A DNA stretch of 52,723 nucleotides from Bacillota bacterium. Its GTDB lineage: Bacteria > Bacillota > Clostridia > Oscillospirales > Acutalibacteraceae. Positions within the stretch are counted from its first letter, which is position 1, and every line of letters starts with the position of its first letter. Where the stretch lies: positions 1-52,723 of the forward strand of contig JAKJCA010000013.1 of the NCBI GenBank assembly GCA_022706685.1, read 5' to 3'. The notes below the pieces were generated by a model. It was given only the letters and a program-made list of their open reading frames with translations, searched no databases and had not been told where the DNA came from. This document shows positions 44,696 to 52,723 of this stretch, one piece after another. Made by a program: the position numbers and the translations under genes.

Positions 44696-46744
44696 GTGCC
44701 GGAAATTACCTGTTCCCGCGACGGGCTGAGCGTTTCGCTCGGCGGGCTGGAACTGTTCTCCCACAGCCCGTCGAGGCCGCTGATAGAACTGGGCACGGCC
44801 CGCTGCGATTTCCGCACGCACAAACGGAATATCGCCTCTTACAAAATCCGTATATCGAAAAAAAGAATGCGGCCGTTGAAAAACATCACCGGTTTTACCC
44901 GCGGGCCCGGTTCGGCGACGGTTTGCTTTGACAATCTTCTCGCCTTGAACATCACCGAGGACCGGGGCCTGCTGTGCGTGGAGATCGACGCGCCGGAGCA
45001 GATACGGCGCGGCTGCCTGTTCCGGCTGAATATCCCCGCGCGCAAAGGCGAAGCGGTTTACGGCATGGGCGAGCAGTTCAGTTACCTCAACCTTAAAGGC
45101 AGAAAGGTGCCCGTTTGGACGCAGGAACCCGGTTTCGCCAAAAACCGCTCCCTTTACCGGCTGGCCGGCGACCTGGTGATGGGGGCGGGCGGCGAATGGT
45201 GGACCAACTATTATCCCCAGCCGCTGATGGTGAGCTCCCGCCGCTGTTTTCTGGGCATCGACACTTATGCGTATTGCGAATTTGACTTCGGCCGGGACCC
45301 GTACCGCCTTTTATGCTGCGAAGTGCCGCGCCGGATCGTTTTCGGCCGGGCAGACAGGATGGAGGACCTTTTCCCGCTGATAGCCGAATACTGCGGCCGC
45401 CAGCGCAGGCTGCCGGAATGGGTTTACAGCGGCGTCCACCTCGGTATCGGAGGCGGAATGGACGCGGTGAAGGGGAAGCTGAAGTCGGCGCTTGACGGCG
45501 GCGTGCAGGTCAGCGGCGTCTGGGTCGAAGACTGGACGGGGCTGAAACACTTCGATTACCAGACAAGGCTGCTGTGGAACTGGGATTACCACCGGGAAAT
45601 GTATCCGGATTTGCCGGACTATATCCGGGAACTGCACGGGCAGGATATCCGCTTTCTGGGCTACAACAACTGTTTCCTGATGAAAGGCACCCCGATGTTC
45701 GAGCACTGCAAAGAAATGGGGTATCTGGTCAAAAACAAAGACGGCAAACCCTATCCGCTGACCATGTTTTCGTTTCAAGCGTATATGCTCGACCTGACCC
45801 ATCCCGGCTGCCGGGAATGGATCGGCTCCGTCATTAGGGATAATATGATCGGCATCGGCCTGGACGGCTGGATGTGCGATTTTGCGGAGTACCTGCCCGC
45901 GGACTGCGCGCTGCATGACGGAAGCGACCCCCGCCTCTGCCACAACGAGTATCCGGTGCGGTGGGCGCAGGTCAACGCCGACGCCGTCAAAGACGCCGGC
46001 CGGGAAAGGCCGGAGAACGCCGTCGTCTTTTTCAACCGTTCCGGCCATCTCGGCACCGCCGCGCAAAGCCCGCTGATATGGACGGGGGACCAGGTGATGA
46101 CCTTCTGGAAAAACAGCGGACTGCCCGCGAGCATCTGCGGCAGCGTTTCCCTGGGCTTTTGCGGCATCGGCCACGTGCACAGCGATATCGGCGGCGAATT
46201 CGGCATGCTCTGGTTCAAGCGGACCAAAGAACTGTTCATGCGCTGGACCGAATACGCCGCTTTTACCCCCGTGATGCGGGGGCATGAGGACAAGGGCAAC
46301 AGCGGCTGGACGTATGACAGCGACGGGGAAACGCTGGCCCACTTTGCGAAGTTCAGCCGTATTCACGGGGCGCTGGGGGAATATTTCCGTCTCTGCGAGG
46401 ACGAATACCAGACGAAAGGCCTGCCTTTCATGCGCCATTTATCCGTGCATTACGAAAACGAGAAGCGGACGCATACGAAACGGCAGTCTTACCTGCAATA
46501 CGAATATCTGCTCGGCAGGGATATCCTGGTCGCGCCGGTTTATCGAAAAGGCGCGCGGAGCAGAAAAGTCTTTCTTCCGGATGACCGCTGGATACACCTT
46601 TGGAGCGGCGCGGAATATACAAAGGGAAGTTTTCGGATTGACGCGCCGCTGGGGGAAATTCCGGTTTTTATCAGGAAAACCTCACCGGCGCTGGAATACC
46701 TGCCGCGGGCGATATCCCGGCCGCCGCGGCGCGAATCGGCTTGA
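44696..46744 (+). CDS. GH31 glycosidase of the sulfoquinovosidase (YihQ) clade with altered pocket
   Basis: A 682-residue GH31 retaining alpha-glycosidase. The beta domain has VYGMGEQFSYLNLKGRKVPV, a pattern characteristic of YihQ. The nucleophile is Asp395 in WMCDFAEYLP and the acid/base is Asp465 in IWTGDQ; HSDIGG follows. Compared from memory with the YihQ sulfonate-binding set Q-Q-R-W-Y (262/288/301/304/508), this protein has Gly252, Glu278, Arg291, Trp294 and Glu501, so only Arg and Trp are kept. It should therefore cleave an alpha-glycoside, but probably not plain sulfoquinovosides. There is no signal peptide, so it is cytoplasmic. The start is GTG at 44696 with GGGAGGTG upstream. It heads an operon continuing with an acetyltransferase 14 bases later. 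Confidence 0.88.
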   Translation: MPEITCSRDGLSVSLGGLELFSHSPSRPLIELGTARCDFRTHKRNIASYKIRISKKRMRPLKNITGFTRGPGSATVCFDNLLALNITEDRGLLCVEIDAPEQIRRGCLFRLNIPARKGEAVYGMGEQFSYLNLKGRKVPVWTQEPGFAKNRSLYRLAGDLVMGAGGEWWTNYYPQPLMVSSRRCFLGIDTYAYCEFDFGRDPYRLLCCEVPRRIVFGRADRMEDLFPLIAEYCGRQRRLPEWVYSGVHLGIGGGMDAVKGKLKSALDGGVQVSGVWVEDWTGLKHFDYQTRLLWNWDYHREMYPDLPDYIRELHGQDIRFLGYNNCFLMKGTPMFEHCKEMGYLVKNKDGKPYPLTMFSFQAYMLDLTHPGCREWIGSVIRDNMIGIGLDGWMCDFAEYLPADCALHDGSDPRLCHNEYPVRWAQVNADAVKDAGRERPENAVVFFNRSGHLGTAAQSPLIWTGDQVMTFWKNSGLPASICGSVSLGFCGIGHVHSDIGGEFGMLWFKRTKELFMRWTEYAAFTPVMRGHEDKGNSGWTYDSDGETLAHFAKFSRIHGALGEYFRLCEDEYQTKGLPFMRHLSVHYENEKRTHTKRQSYLQYEYLLGRDILVAPVYRKGARSRKVFLPDDRWIHLWSGAEYTKGSFRIDAPLGEIPVFIRKTSPALEYLPRAISRPPRRESA

Positions 46745-46758
46745 ACGGAGGCAGCAGG

Positions 46759-47757
46759 ATGTCGGATATCAAAACGCCGGCCGCCGGCGAACGGGTCAGG
46801 TCCATCGACGCCTTTCGCGGCATCACGATGGTGATGATGATTTTCGCCAACCACGCCGGCGGCGATTTCTACCCCTATTTCTCGCACGCGCGCACCATAC
46901 CGGGCTTCACGGCGGTCGACCTCATCGAACCGATGTTCTTTTTCGCCATCGCGCTGTCGTTCATGCTTTCCTTCAAGAGCAAGGAGGCGAAAAACGGCAC
47001 CAAAGACGCCGTCTGGGCCGTCATCGGCAGGTACCTGGCGCTCATCGGCCTCGGCTTTTTGATCAGCTGGAACGTCGGCGAAGGCGTTCGGTTCGGCACC
47101 GCCCTGGCCTGGGGCACCCTGCAGGGCATCGGCCTGGCCGGCTTGATTTCCCTGCCCTTCGTCAAGGCGAACCGCTTTGTCAAAATCGGCGGCGGGCTGG
47201 CGATTACGGCGGCGTTCTACCTGGTTTTTTGGCGCGGCGAACGCACCGCGGTCGATTTCTGGGGCGAAAAGTTCGTGCCGGCAGCCCTGGCCGGCATCTT
47301 CCCCGCGAACGACAACATGGTCGGCGCCATCGCGAAAGGCGGCTATCTGCTGCTCGCCATCGGCGTCATCGAGTGTATGCGAAAGAGCAGGAAGGAGTTT
47401 TTGCTCGTATCGTCGGGCATCACGGCGCTGGCCGCGGCGACGCTGTTGTTCCCCGGCCGGATGCCCATCGGTCCGTCGGTCATGACCCCGAGCTATGTTC
47501 TGGTTTCCCTGGCGCTTTGCATCTGGCTGTACGTCATCGCCGAGTGGCTGTTTGACAGAAAAAAACTGCCCTGCGCGCCTTTCCTCTGGTGGGGCAGAAA
47601 CTCCATGCTGATGTACGTGCTCAGTTCGGCCGGCGGCATGGAACTGACCTTCGGCAGCCGCGTGTCCGTCCGCTTCCTGTCCATTCTGCTGTACGTGCTG
47701 GCGATGACGGCAATCCTGTACTTTTTCGACAGGAAAAAATGGTATTTGAGGCTGTAG
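46759..47757 (+). CDS. HGSNAT-like transmembrane acetyltransferase (DUF5009 type)
   Basis: A 332-residue membrane protein with about 9-10 helices. The N terminus RVRSIDAFRGITMVMMIFAN continues HAGGDFYPYFSHA, then FTAVDLIEPMFFFAIALSF. This closely follows heparan-alpha-glucosaminide N-acetyltransferase, in which a membrane-facing His (in F-x-H-A) accepts acetyl from acetyl-CoA on the cytosolic side and passes it to a terminal glucosamine across the membrane. The equivalent residue here is His43. The C-terminal WWGRNSMLMYVLS and FDRKKWYLRL also fit. It is related to DUF5009/YeiB-like acyltransferases, so the acceptor is uncertain. The ATG follows GGAGGCAGCAGG. It sits between GH31 and a GPH carrier and upstream of GH84, in one operon. 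Confidence 0.85.
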   Translation: MSDIKTPAAGERVRSIDAFRGITMVMMIFANHAGGDFYPYFSHARTIPGFTAVDLIEPMFFFAIALSFMLSFKSKEAKNGTKDAVWAVIGRYLALIGLGFLISWNVGEGVRFGTALAWGTLQGIGLAGLISLPFVKANRFVKIGGGLAITAAFYLVFWRGERTAVDFWGEKFVPAALAGIFPANDNMVGAIAKGGYLLLAIGVIECMRKSRKEFLLVSSGITALAAATLLFPGRMPIGPSVMTPSYVLVSLALCIWLYVIAEWLFDRKKLPCAPFLWWGRNSMLMYVLSSAGGMELTFGSRVSVRFLSILLYVLAMTAILYFFDRKKWYLRL

Positions 47758-47804
47758 CCCTCGTTCACACAATCCGCTGAAAGGGGGACGGGAACATCCA
47801 GACC

Positions 47805-49352
47805 TTGTTCAAGAAAAAAGAGAAAAAAGAGCGGGCGGAGACGATGCTGACGCGCAGCGATATGCGCTTCTACATCGGCGGCACTTCCGCCGGGACGGTG
47901 GCCGGGGGCTTTTACGGCAAATTCACGCAGCTGTACCGCTACCGTATCGGGATTACGCCCTGGAAACTGGGTATCGTGGGGACCGTCAGCAATATCTGGG
48001 ACGCGGTCAACGACCCGATTATCGGCGCGTGGCTCGACCACCGCAAACCCGGCAAAAACGGCAAGTATGCCCCGATGGTCCGGTATATGGCCATACCGGT
48101 CGCGCTGGTCAGCATTGCCGGGATGCTGGTGCCGACGGGCCTGGGCGAGTTTTCCAAACTGGCGTGGGTGTTATTCTGGTCGATTTTCGGCGACTTGTTC
48201 GGCACGCTCTTCTCCGCAAGCAACAACGCCATCCTCGCGCGCGTTTCGCCGCTGTCGAACGACCGGACCAAAATCGTGTTCTGGAACCAGATTTTCAACG
48301 AGGCGGCCGGCCTGATTCCGCAGGGCATCTTCCTGCTCGCGGACGAAAAAAATATGCAAAGGGTTCAAAAAGCGACGGGCATCCGGTACACCTTCGAGAG
48401 CCTTGTCATCACCCTGACGCTTGTCATCGGGATACTGATTCATCCCTTTGTCGGCCTCGGCGGCTTTGTCAAAGAAAAGGTCGTGGTCGACGAGCCGGAG
48501 ATTTCCTTCATGCGGGAACTGACGCTTGTTCTCAAGAACAGGACGATGATGCTGTCGGTCATCGCCGCGCTGGCCGCCAACCTCACCGTGAAAATGGATG
48601 AATACTACTTCTTTCAATATATGGATGTCGGCTTCCACTGGTTCGGCAAAAACATCGACGGCCTCAACGCCCTGGCGATTTTCGGCATCCTGACCAGCAT
48701 CCCGGCGGCCATCGGGCTGCCCTTCACCAACAAGGTCATCAAGCGGTTCGGCCAGAAAAACGTGATCCAGTTCCTCCAATACTCCACCATCATATCCAAC
48801 ACCCTGGCGTTCTTAGTCGGCTACAAAGGGCAGCGCTTCTTTTTCTCGATGATTATTCTGGCGCTGTCGACCTTCTGCAGGTCCTGGCACGGACCCGCGT
48901 TCCAGACGATGATCCTCGACTCGATTGACGAAATCGAGTATAAAACCGGCAGCCGCAATGAGGCGTCCACCTTTGCCGTGCGGGGCGTTCTGCTCAAACT
49001 GGTCGGCGGCCTGGGCGCTTTGACCAACGGCGTTTCGCTCAGTTTGCTCCAGTTTGACCCCGAACCGGTCAACGGCAAGGTGATCATCACCGAAACCTTC
49101 AGGAAGCGCGCCTGGCCGTTTTATATGCTCGGGCCGGCGGTCGGCGCCCTGTGGCAGCTGATTACCTATTCTTTCATCGACTTCACCGGGGAAAAGAAGG
49201 CGCGCATTCAGGCCGAACTCAGGGAACGCCGCGCCCTGCAGGCCGCCCAGCGCGCGGAAGACGCCGACAGGAAAAACGAAGCAAGAGACGCGGACGCGGC
49301 GGCAAGCCCGCAGGCCGGCGATACGGACCCGAATTCAGACGGAAGGGAATGA
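47805..49352 (+). CDS. GPH-family sugar:cation symporter (MFS)
   Basis: A 515-residue transporter. The loop signature is present as IWDAVNDPIIGAWLDHRKPG, later followed by a MVRY in place of the usual RPY. The second-half IEYKTGSRNEAS corresponds to the YxEYKTGxRxEG motif with changes. The C-terminal roughly 50 residues are Ala/Asp/Arg-rich and charged, longer than in other carriers here. The start chosen is TTG at 47805 behind AAGGGGGACGGG; ATG at 47844 (GGAGACG upstream) is an alternative that removes only a Lys-rich tail. It lies 47 bases after the acetyltransferase and overlaps or abuts the GH84 start. The cargo is presumably the glycan handled by GH31/GH84. Confidence 0.87.
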   Translation: MFKKKEKKERAETMLTRSDMRFYIGGTSAGTVAGGFYGKFTQLYRYRIGITPWKLGIVGTVSNIWDAVNDPIIGAWLDHRKPGKNGKYAPMVRYMAIPVALVSIAGMLVPTGLGEFSKLAWVLFWSIFGDLFGTLFSASNNAILARVSPLSNDRTKIVFWNQIFNEAAGLIPQGIFLLADEKNMQRVQKATGIRYTFESLVITLTLVIGILIHPFVGLGGFVKEKVVVDEPEISFMRELTLVLKNRTMMLSVIAALAANLTVKMDEYYFFQYMDVGFHWFGKNIDGLNALAIFGILTSIPAAIGLPFTNKVIKRFGQKNVIQFLQYSTIISNTLAFLVGYKGQRFFFSMIILALSTFCRSWHGPAFQTMILDSIDEIEYKTGSRNEASTFAVRGVLLKLVGGLGALTNGVSLSLLQFDPEPVNGKVIITETFRKRAWPFYMLGPAVGALWQLITYSFIDFTGEKKARIQAELRERRALQAAQRAEDADRKNEARDADAAASPQAGDTDPNSDGRE

Positions 49353-49357
49353 GAAAT

Positions 49358-51031
49358 ATGATTTATCCGAAACCGCAGCAATACGGCCGGAATGACCTGT
49401 TCGGCGTTTCCGGCACCCCGAGGGCGGCGCTCGAGGGCGAGGCCGGCGGCTTGGAGGCGCTCGCCGCTTACGCCGGGCTGGACAATCTTGCCCCGGACGG
49501 GAATATCGTAATCCGCGTCAAACTGGAAAACGGCAGAGACACGTCATATATCGAAGAAACGCAGACGGTCACCGACGAGAAGTATCTGCTGCGTATCGAG
49601 CAAACCGAAAACGGCGCGGACATCCGGCTGACGTCGGCGGGCCGGCGCGGCGTTTTTTACGGGCTTTGCACCGTCGCCCGGATGATTGCGGACAACGAAT
49701 TTATCCGGGGAGAAACCACGGATTACCCGCTGTTCAAAACGCGCGGCTATATCGAAGGGTTTTACGGGAAGCCCTGGCGCTTCGACCAGCGCTGCGATAT
49801 GCTCAAACTGATGGCGAAAAACAAAATGAACACCGTCTACTACGCCCCGAAAGACGACGAATTCCACCGGGAACGCTGGCGCGACCTTTACCCGGAGAAC
49901 GAAATATCCGGCCTTACCGAACTGTTCCGCATATCGCGGGAAGCGCAGATGGATTTTTATTACTGCATCGCGCCGGGCCTTTCGATGAAATATTCCGACG
50001 ACGGCGAATTCGAAGCGCTGATGAACAAGACCAAACAGCTTTTCTCGCTGGGGATCCGCTGCTTCGGCCTGCTGCTGGACGATATCCCGGAAAAACTGAA
50101 GTTTCCGGAGGATGCCGAACGATACGGCGAGGTCGTCAACGCGCATATCGACCTTTGCGGGCGCTATTATTACGCCTTGAAGCAGCTCGACAGCGCAACC
50201 CGCCTGACGGTCTGCCCGATGCAGTACTTCGGCAAAGGCAACGAATATTTCATTTCAAAATTCGGCCGCGGCCTGCCGGCGGAGGTTTCGATTTTCTGGA
50301 CAGGGCGCGACGTCTGCTCGCGCGAACTGACGGTGCCGGAGGCGTTCACCTTCATTTCAAGCACGTATCACCGCCCGCTGTACTGGGACAATTATCCGGT
50401 CAACGACGGCGATATGTTCAACCGGATGCACCTCGGCCCGATTATCGGGCGCGACGCCGAGCTGTACCGTTATGCCGAAGGCCTCATCTCCAACTGCATG
50501 GAGTATGCGGAATGCTCCAAAATACCCCTGCTCACCGTCGCGGACTATCTGTGGAACCCGAAGGCATACGACGCGGACGAATCCTATCAAAACGCCATCG
50601 AGACGGTCATCGGCAAAGAGCACGCCCAAGCGTTCGCTTGCTTTGCGGACCACCTGCGGACGTCCTGTCTGCTGGACAGCAACTCCCCGATGCTGCACCG
50701 GCTTTTTTCCCAAGCCGAAAACGCGTTTGAAGCGGGCGACCTGGGCGCCGCGCTGGAATGCGTCGGCGCTTATATGGAAAAGATGAACGCCTGCAACGCC
50801 TTTTTGCAAAGCGGCGCGCTGCCGATTCTGGACGAGTTGAAAAAATGGTCCGGGAAATACGCGCTTTTCTGCGACATCATCAACGGCGTGTTTGAACTGA
50901 TTACCTCTTACGACGACGAAGCGCGCGACCATGTTTTCGAACTGGTCCGCCGGTACAACGCGGACCCGGCCGTGCTGACGACGTTTCATCTGGAAGACCT
51001 CATCAGGTCGGTCATGAATATCGAAATATAG
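49358..51031 (+). CDS. GH84 N-acetylhexosaminidase-type enzyme
   Basis: A 557-residue enzyme of glycoside hydrolase family 84, which removes beta-N-acetylglucosamine (and related sugars) using the substrate acetamido group as nucleophile. The barrel begins with the family signature KTRGYIEGFYGKPWRFDQR. NTVYYAPKDDEFHRERW follows. The catalytic Asp pair is Asp241-Asp242 in GLLLDDIPEKL, as in the NagJ-type DD motif. IFWTGRDVCSREL and YWDNYPVNDGDM form further subsite residues. An N-terminal GH20b-like beta domain precedes the barrel. There is no signal peptide or carbohydrate-binding module, unlike secreted GH84 toxins, so it is cytoplasmic. ATG 49358 is preferred; ATG 49349, overlapping the previous stop codon, is possible. 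Confidence 0.93.
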   Translation: MIYPKPQQYGRNDLFGVSGTPRAALEGEAGGLEALAAYAGLDNLAPDGNIVIRVKLENGRDTSYIEETQTVTDEKYLLRIEQTENGADIRLTSAGRRGVFYGLCTVARMIADNEFIRGETTDYPLFKTRGYIEGFYGKPWRFDQRCDMLKLMAKNKMNTVYYAPKDDEFHRERWRDLYPENEISGLTELFRISREAQMDFYYCIAPGLSMKYSDDGEFEALMNKTKQLFSLGIRCFGLLLDDIPEKLKFPEDAERYGEVVNAHIDLCGRYYYALKQLDSATRLTVCPMQYFGKGNEYFISKFGRGLPAEVSIFWTGRDVCSRELTVPEAFTFISSTYHRPLYWDNYPVNDGDMFNRMHLGPIIGRDAELYRYAEGLISNCMEYAECSKIPLLTVADYLWNPKAYDADESYQNAIETVIGKEHAQAFACFADHLRTSCLLDSNSPMLHRLFSQAENAFEAGDLGAALECVGAYMEKMNACNAFLQSGALPILDELKKWSGKYALFCDIINGVFELITSYDDEARDHVFELVRRYNADPAVLTTFHLEDLIRSVMNIEI

Positions 51032-51044
51032 AATCGGGTGCGCC

Positions 51045-52622
51045 ATGGGAAAAATCCGCAACGGCATTCAAAAATTCAAATACAACTGGCGCAGGCCTTC
51101 GACGGGCGACAACCTGTCTTACCGGGAAATCGCCGGATTTTCGGCGAGCGCGGCGGGTCAGGATATTTTCTGGGGCCTCCGCGGCCAGGTGAAAACCATC
51201 GTCATCGCCGTTTTCGGCATTGACCCGGTCCGCTTCGGCAAACTGGGCCTTTTCTCCGGCCTGTGGGACGCCGTCAACGACCCGATCATGGGGATTCTCA
51301 TCGACCGCACGGACACCAAATGGGGCAAACTGCGGCCCTACATGCTCATCACCGCTTTCCCGATCGCCCTGCTGACCATGCTGTCGTTTTTCAACATCCC
51401 CCTCGGGCCGGACGGCAAATTCGCGTTTGTCGCGGTGGTCTATATCCTGTGGGAAATGGCCTATACCATATCGGACGTACCGTTCGGCGCGCTGTCGTCC
51501 GTCATGACGTCGGACACCGTGCAGCGTACAAAACTCGTCACCGTTTCCCGTTACGGCAGCGAGGCGGCGATGGCGCTGCCCGGCATCATTTCGTTCGTCG
51601 TTTCCATCGTCGGCATCAAATATATGGGCCCCATTTTCTTTGCGGGCGCAATCGTGCTGTCGGCGCTGGGCGGGGTTCTGTTTTCCACCTCGTTTTTCAC
51701 CATCAAGGAAAGAGTGCCGCCGGCGCCCAACAAACAGTCGCTGAAGGAAATCTGGGGCGTGCTGAAAAACAGCCGTCCGATGCTGGTGCTGGTCGTCTCC
51801 GAACTGATGGGCGTCATCAACGCGGTGTCGGGCTACACCTCCTGGTACTATTTCCTCTTCGCGTTCAAAAAAGGCATCGGCTGGCGGATACTCAAACCCT
51901 TCAGCAGCGAGGCCGAGGGCGTCGCGCTGCAGAACTTCATGGCCATCATCCGGGGCGCGCCGACCTTTATCGCCATGGCTTTCACCCCGAAAATCGTCAA
52001 ACGTTTCGGACTCAAGGGCCTTGTGGTCATCGCGGGGCTTGCCAAGGCGTTCGCGTATTTTACCATCTACCTGCTGGGTTTCGACAGCACCCCGAAGCTC
52101 ATCTACATGATTTTTATCCTGACCGTCACGGGGATTCCCGACAACATGATGATGATTGTCAGGCGCACCCTCTCTTCGGACGCCCTCGATTATGTCGAAT
52201 ATAAAACAGGAGAGCGTTCGGAGGGCCTGCTGGGCTCCCTGATGGGTTTCGCGGTCAAACTCAAAGACGCCGTCGTGGTATTTCTGGGCGGTTACGCGCT
52301 GGCCTGGGTCGGCCTCGGGGGCGTGGAAGGCGTCGAAAGGACCATCGAGGACTTCCTTAAAATGTCGCCCGACACGCACAAACTGTTTATGCTGTTCGCC
52401 CTTTTCCCCGCCATCGGCGCCCTGATGCAGGTACTGCCTTATCTCTTTTACGATTTCACGGGCGAAAAGAAGCAGAGGATTTTGGAAGAACTGGAAAAAA
52501 GCAGAAAAGTCCGGCATGACGATCTTATCGAAAAAGGGTATGTGTTCGACAAAGATATTTCGGTCAAAGGCCTGCTGAACAAGCAAGACGCGGAAAACGA
52601 TTCGCAGCAGGGCGACCGGTGA
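51045..52622 (+). CDS. GPH-family sugar:cation symporter (MFS)
   Basis: A 525-residue transporter with about 12 helices. The loop signature is complete: LWDAVNDPIMGILIDRTDTK followed by WGKLRPYMLI. The second-half motif YVEYKTGERSEG is also complete. A charged cytoplasmic tail follows FYDFTGEKKQRILEELEKSR. It begins 13 bases after GH84 and ends 11 bases before the next gene, so it belongs to the GH31-acetyltransferase operon. Two GPH carriers in one operon suggest two related substrates, or import of substrate and handling of a product (inference). It is the fourth GPH carrier in this window. Confidence 0.92.
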   Translation: MGKIRNGIQKFKYNWRRPSTGDNLSYREIAGFSASAAGQDIFWGLRGQVKTIVIAVFGIDPVRFGKLGLFSGLWDAVNDPIMGILIDRTDTKWGKLRPYMLITAFPIALLTMLSFFNIPLGPDGKFAFVAVVYILWEMAYTISDVPFGALSSVMTSDTVQRTKLVTVSRYGSEAAMALPGIISFVVSIVGIKYMGPIFFAGAIVLSALGGVLFSTSFFTIKERVPPAPNKQSLKEIWGVLKNSRPMLVLVVSELMGVINAVSGYTSWYYFLFAFKKGIGWRILKPFSSEAEGVALQNFMAIIRGAPTFIAMAFTPKIVKRFGLKGLVVIAGLAKAFAYFTIYLLGFDSTPKLIYMIFILTVTGIPDNMMMIVRRTLSSDALDYVEYKTGERSEGLLGSLMGFAVKLKDAVVVFLGGYALAWVGLGGVEGVERTIEDFLKMSPDTHKLFMLFALFPAIGALMQVLPYLFYDFTGEKKQRILEELEKSRKVRHDDLIEKGYVFDKDISVKGLLNKQDAENDSQQGDR

Positions 52623-52633
52623 GGTGAACGGCG

Positions 52634-52723
52634 ATGAAAAAGGCGCATATTTTGAAATGGACCTGTTTGACGCTGATTTTTGCGGCGGTGTTTACCGTCC
52701 CCGCGGGCGCGTGGAACGCCGGG
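52634..52723 (+). CDS. Secreted or membrane-anchored protein, 5-prime fragment (cut by window edge)
   Basis: Thirty codons are visible, starting MKKAHILKWTCLTLIFAAVF and continuing TVPAGAWNAG. This is a typical signal peptide: Lys-rich start, hydrophobic core and a possible A-x-A-like cleavage at PAGAW. Cleavage may instead fail and leave an anchor. GAGGTG lies before the ATG, 11 bases after the GPH carrier, so this is the next gene in the same operon. The mature protein lies outside the window and cannot be identified. Confidence 0.75.
   Translation, partial: MKKAHILKWTCLTLIFAAVFTVPAGAWNAG

Overview
The window looks like a chromosomal stretch of a GC-rich (near 60% by eye) anaerobic, gut-type Firmicute, probably a Clostridia lineage. 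The evidence is a Firmicutes-type LexA box (CGAAC-N4-GTTTG), strong GGAGG ribosome sites, frequent TTG starts, KtrAB, a YqxD-family protein, a DUF6485 miniprotein, the paired DUF4130/radical-SAM repair genes, and many cation-symporter (GPH) sugar carriers beside cytoplasmic glycosidases. No rRNA, tRNA, transposase or integrase gene was recognised, and species cannot be fixed from this sequence.

Layout. 1-6.2 kb (minus strand): sulfatase (cut by the window edge), sialidase-like propeller, GPH carrier, 8-oxoguanine glycosylase, endonuclease III, second GPH carrier. 6.4-11.4 kb (plus): an FAD protein, an alkaline-phosphatase-superfamily protein, a six-helix membrane protein and a membrane-anchored DUF4838 protein. 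11.5-17.6 kb: hydroxypyruvate-isomerase-like protein, an unknown large membrane protein and a GH38 alpha-mannosidase. 17.5-24.1 kb (minus): a LexA-controlled radical-SAM/DUF4130 pair, a metallophosphoesterase, a DUF4143 ATPase and guaB. 24.2-35.6 kb: a complete, AT-richer type I-C CRISPR-Cas locus (46 repeats, 45 spacers; cas3-cas5c-cas8c with internal cas11c-cas7-cas4-cas1-cas2), bounded on both sides by related tandem-hairpin blocks. 35.7-39.9 kb: ktrAB, a secreted metallophosphoesterase, a YqxD-family protein and a cysteine-rich miniprotein. 39.9-52.7 kb: GH78, a five-bladed-propeller glycosidase with a hairpin-rich upstream region, an orphan response regulator, then a plus-strand operon of GH31, HGSNAT-like acetyltransferase, GPH carrier, GH84, GPH carrier and a secreted protein cut by the window edge.

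How it works together. Most of the glycosidases (GH38, GH78, GH31, GH84, propeller) lack signal peptides and sit with four GPH symporters. This fits import of short glycans or glycosides followed by cytoplasmic cleavage of mannose, rhamnose, N-acetylhexosamine and sulfated or sialic-acid-like caps. The most unusual set is 44.7-52.7 kb. There a sulfoquinovosidase-clade GH31 with an altered sulfonate pocket, a transmembrane acetyltransferase resembling the human lysosomal heparan enzyme, and a GH84 N-acetylhexosaminidase are co-encoded. This suggests, but does not prove, acetylation of terminal amino-sugars coupled to their release.
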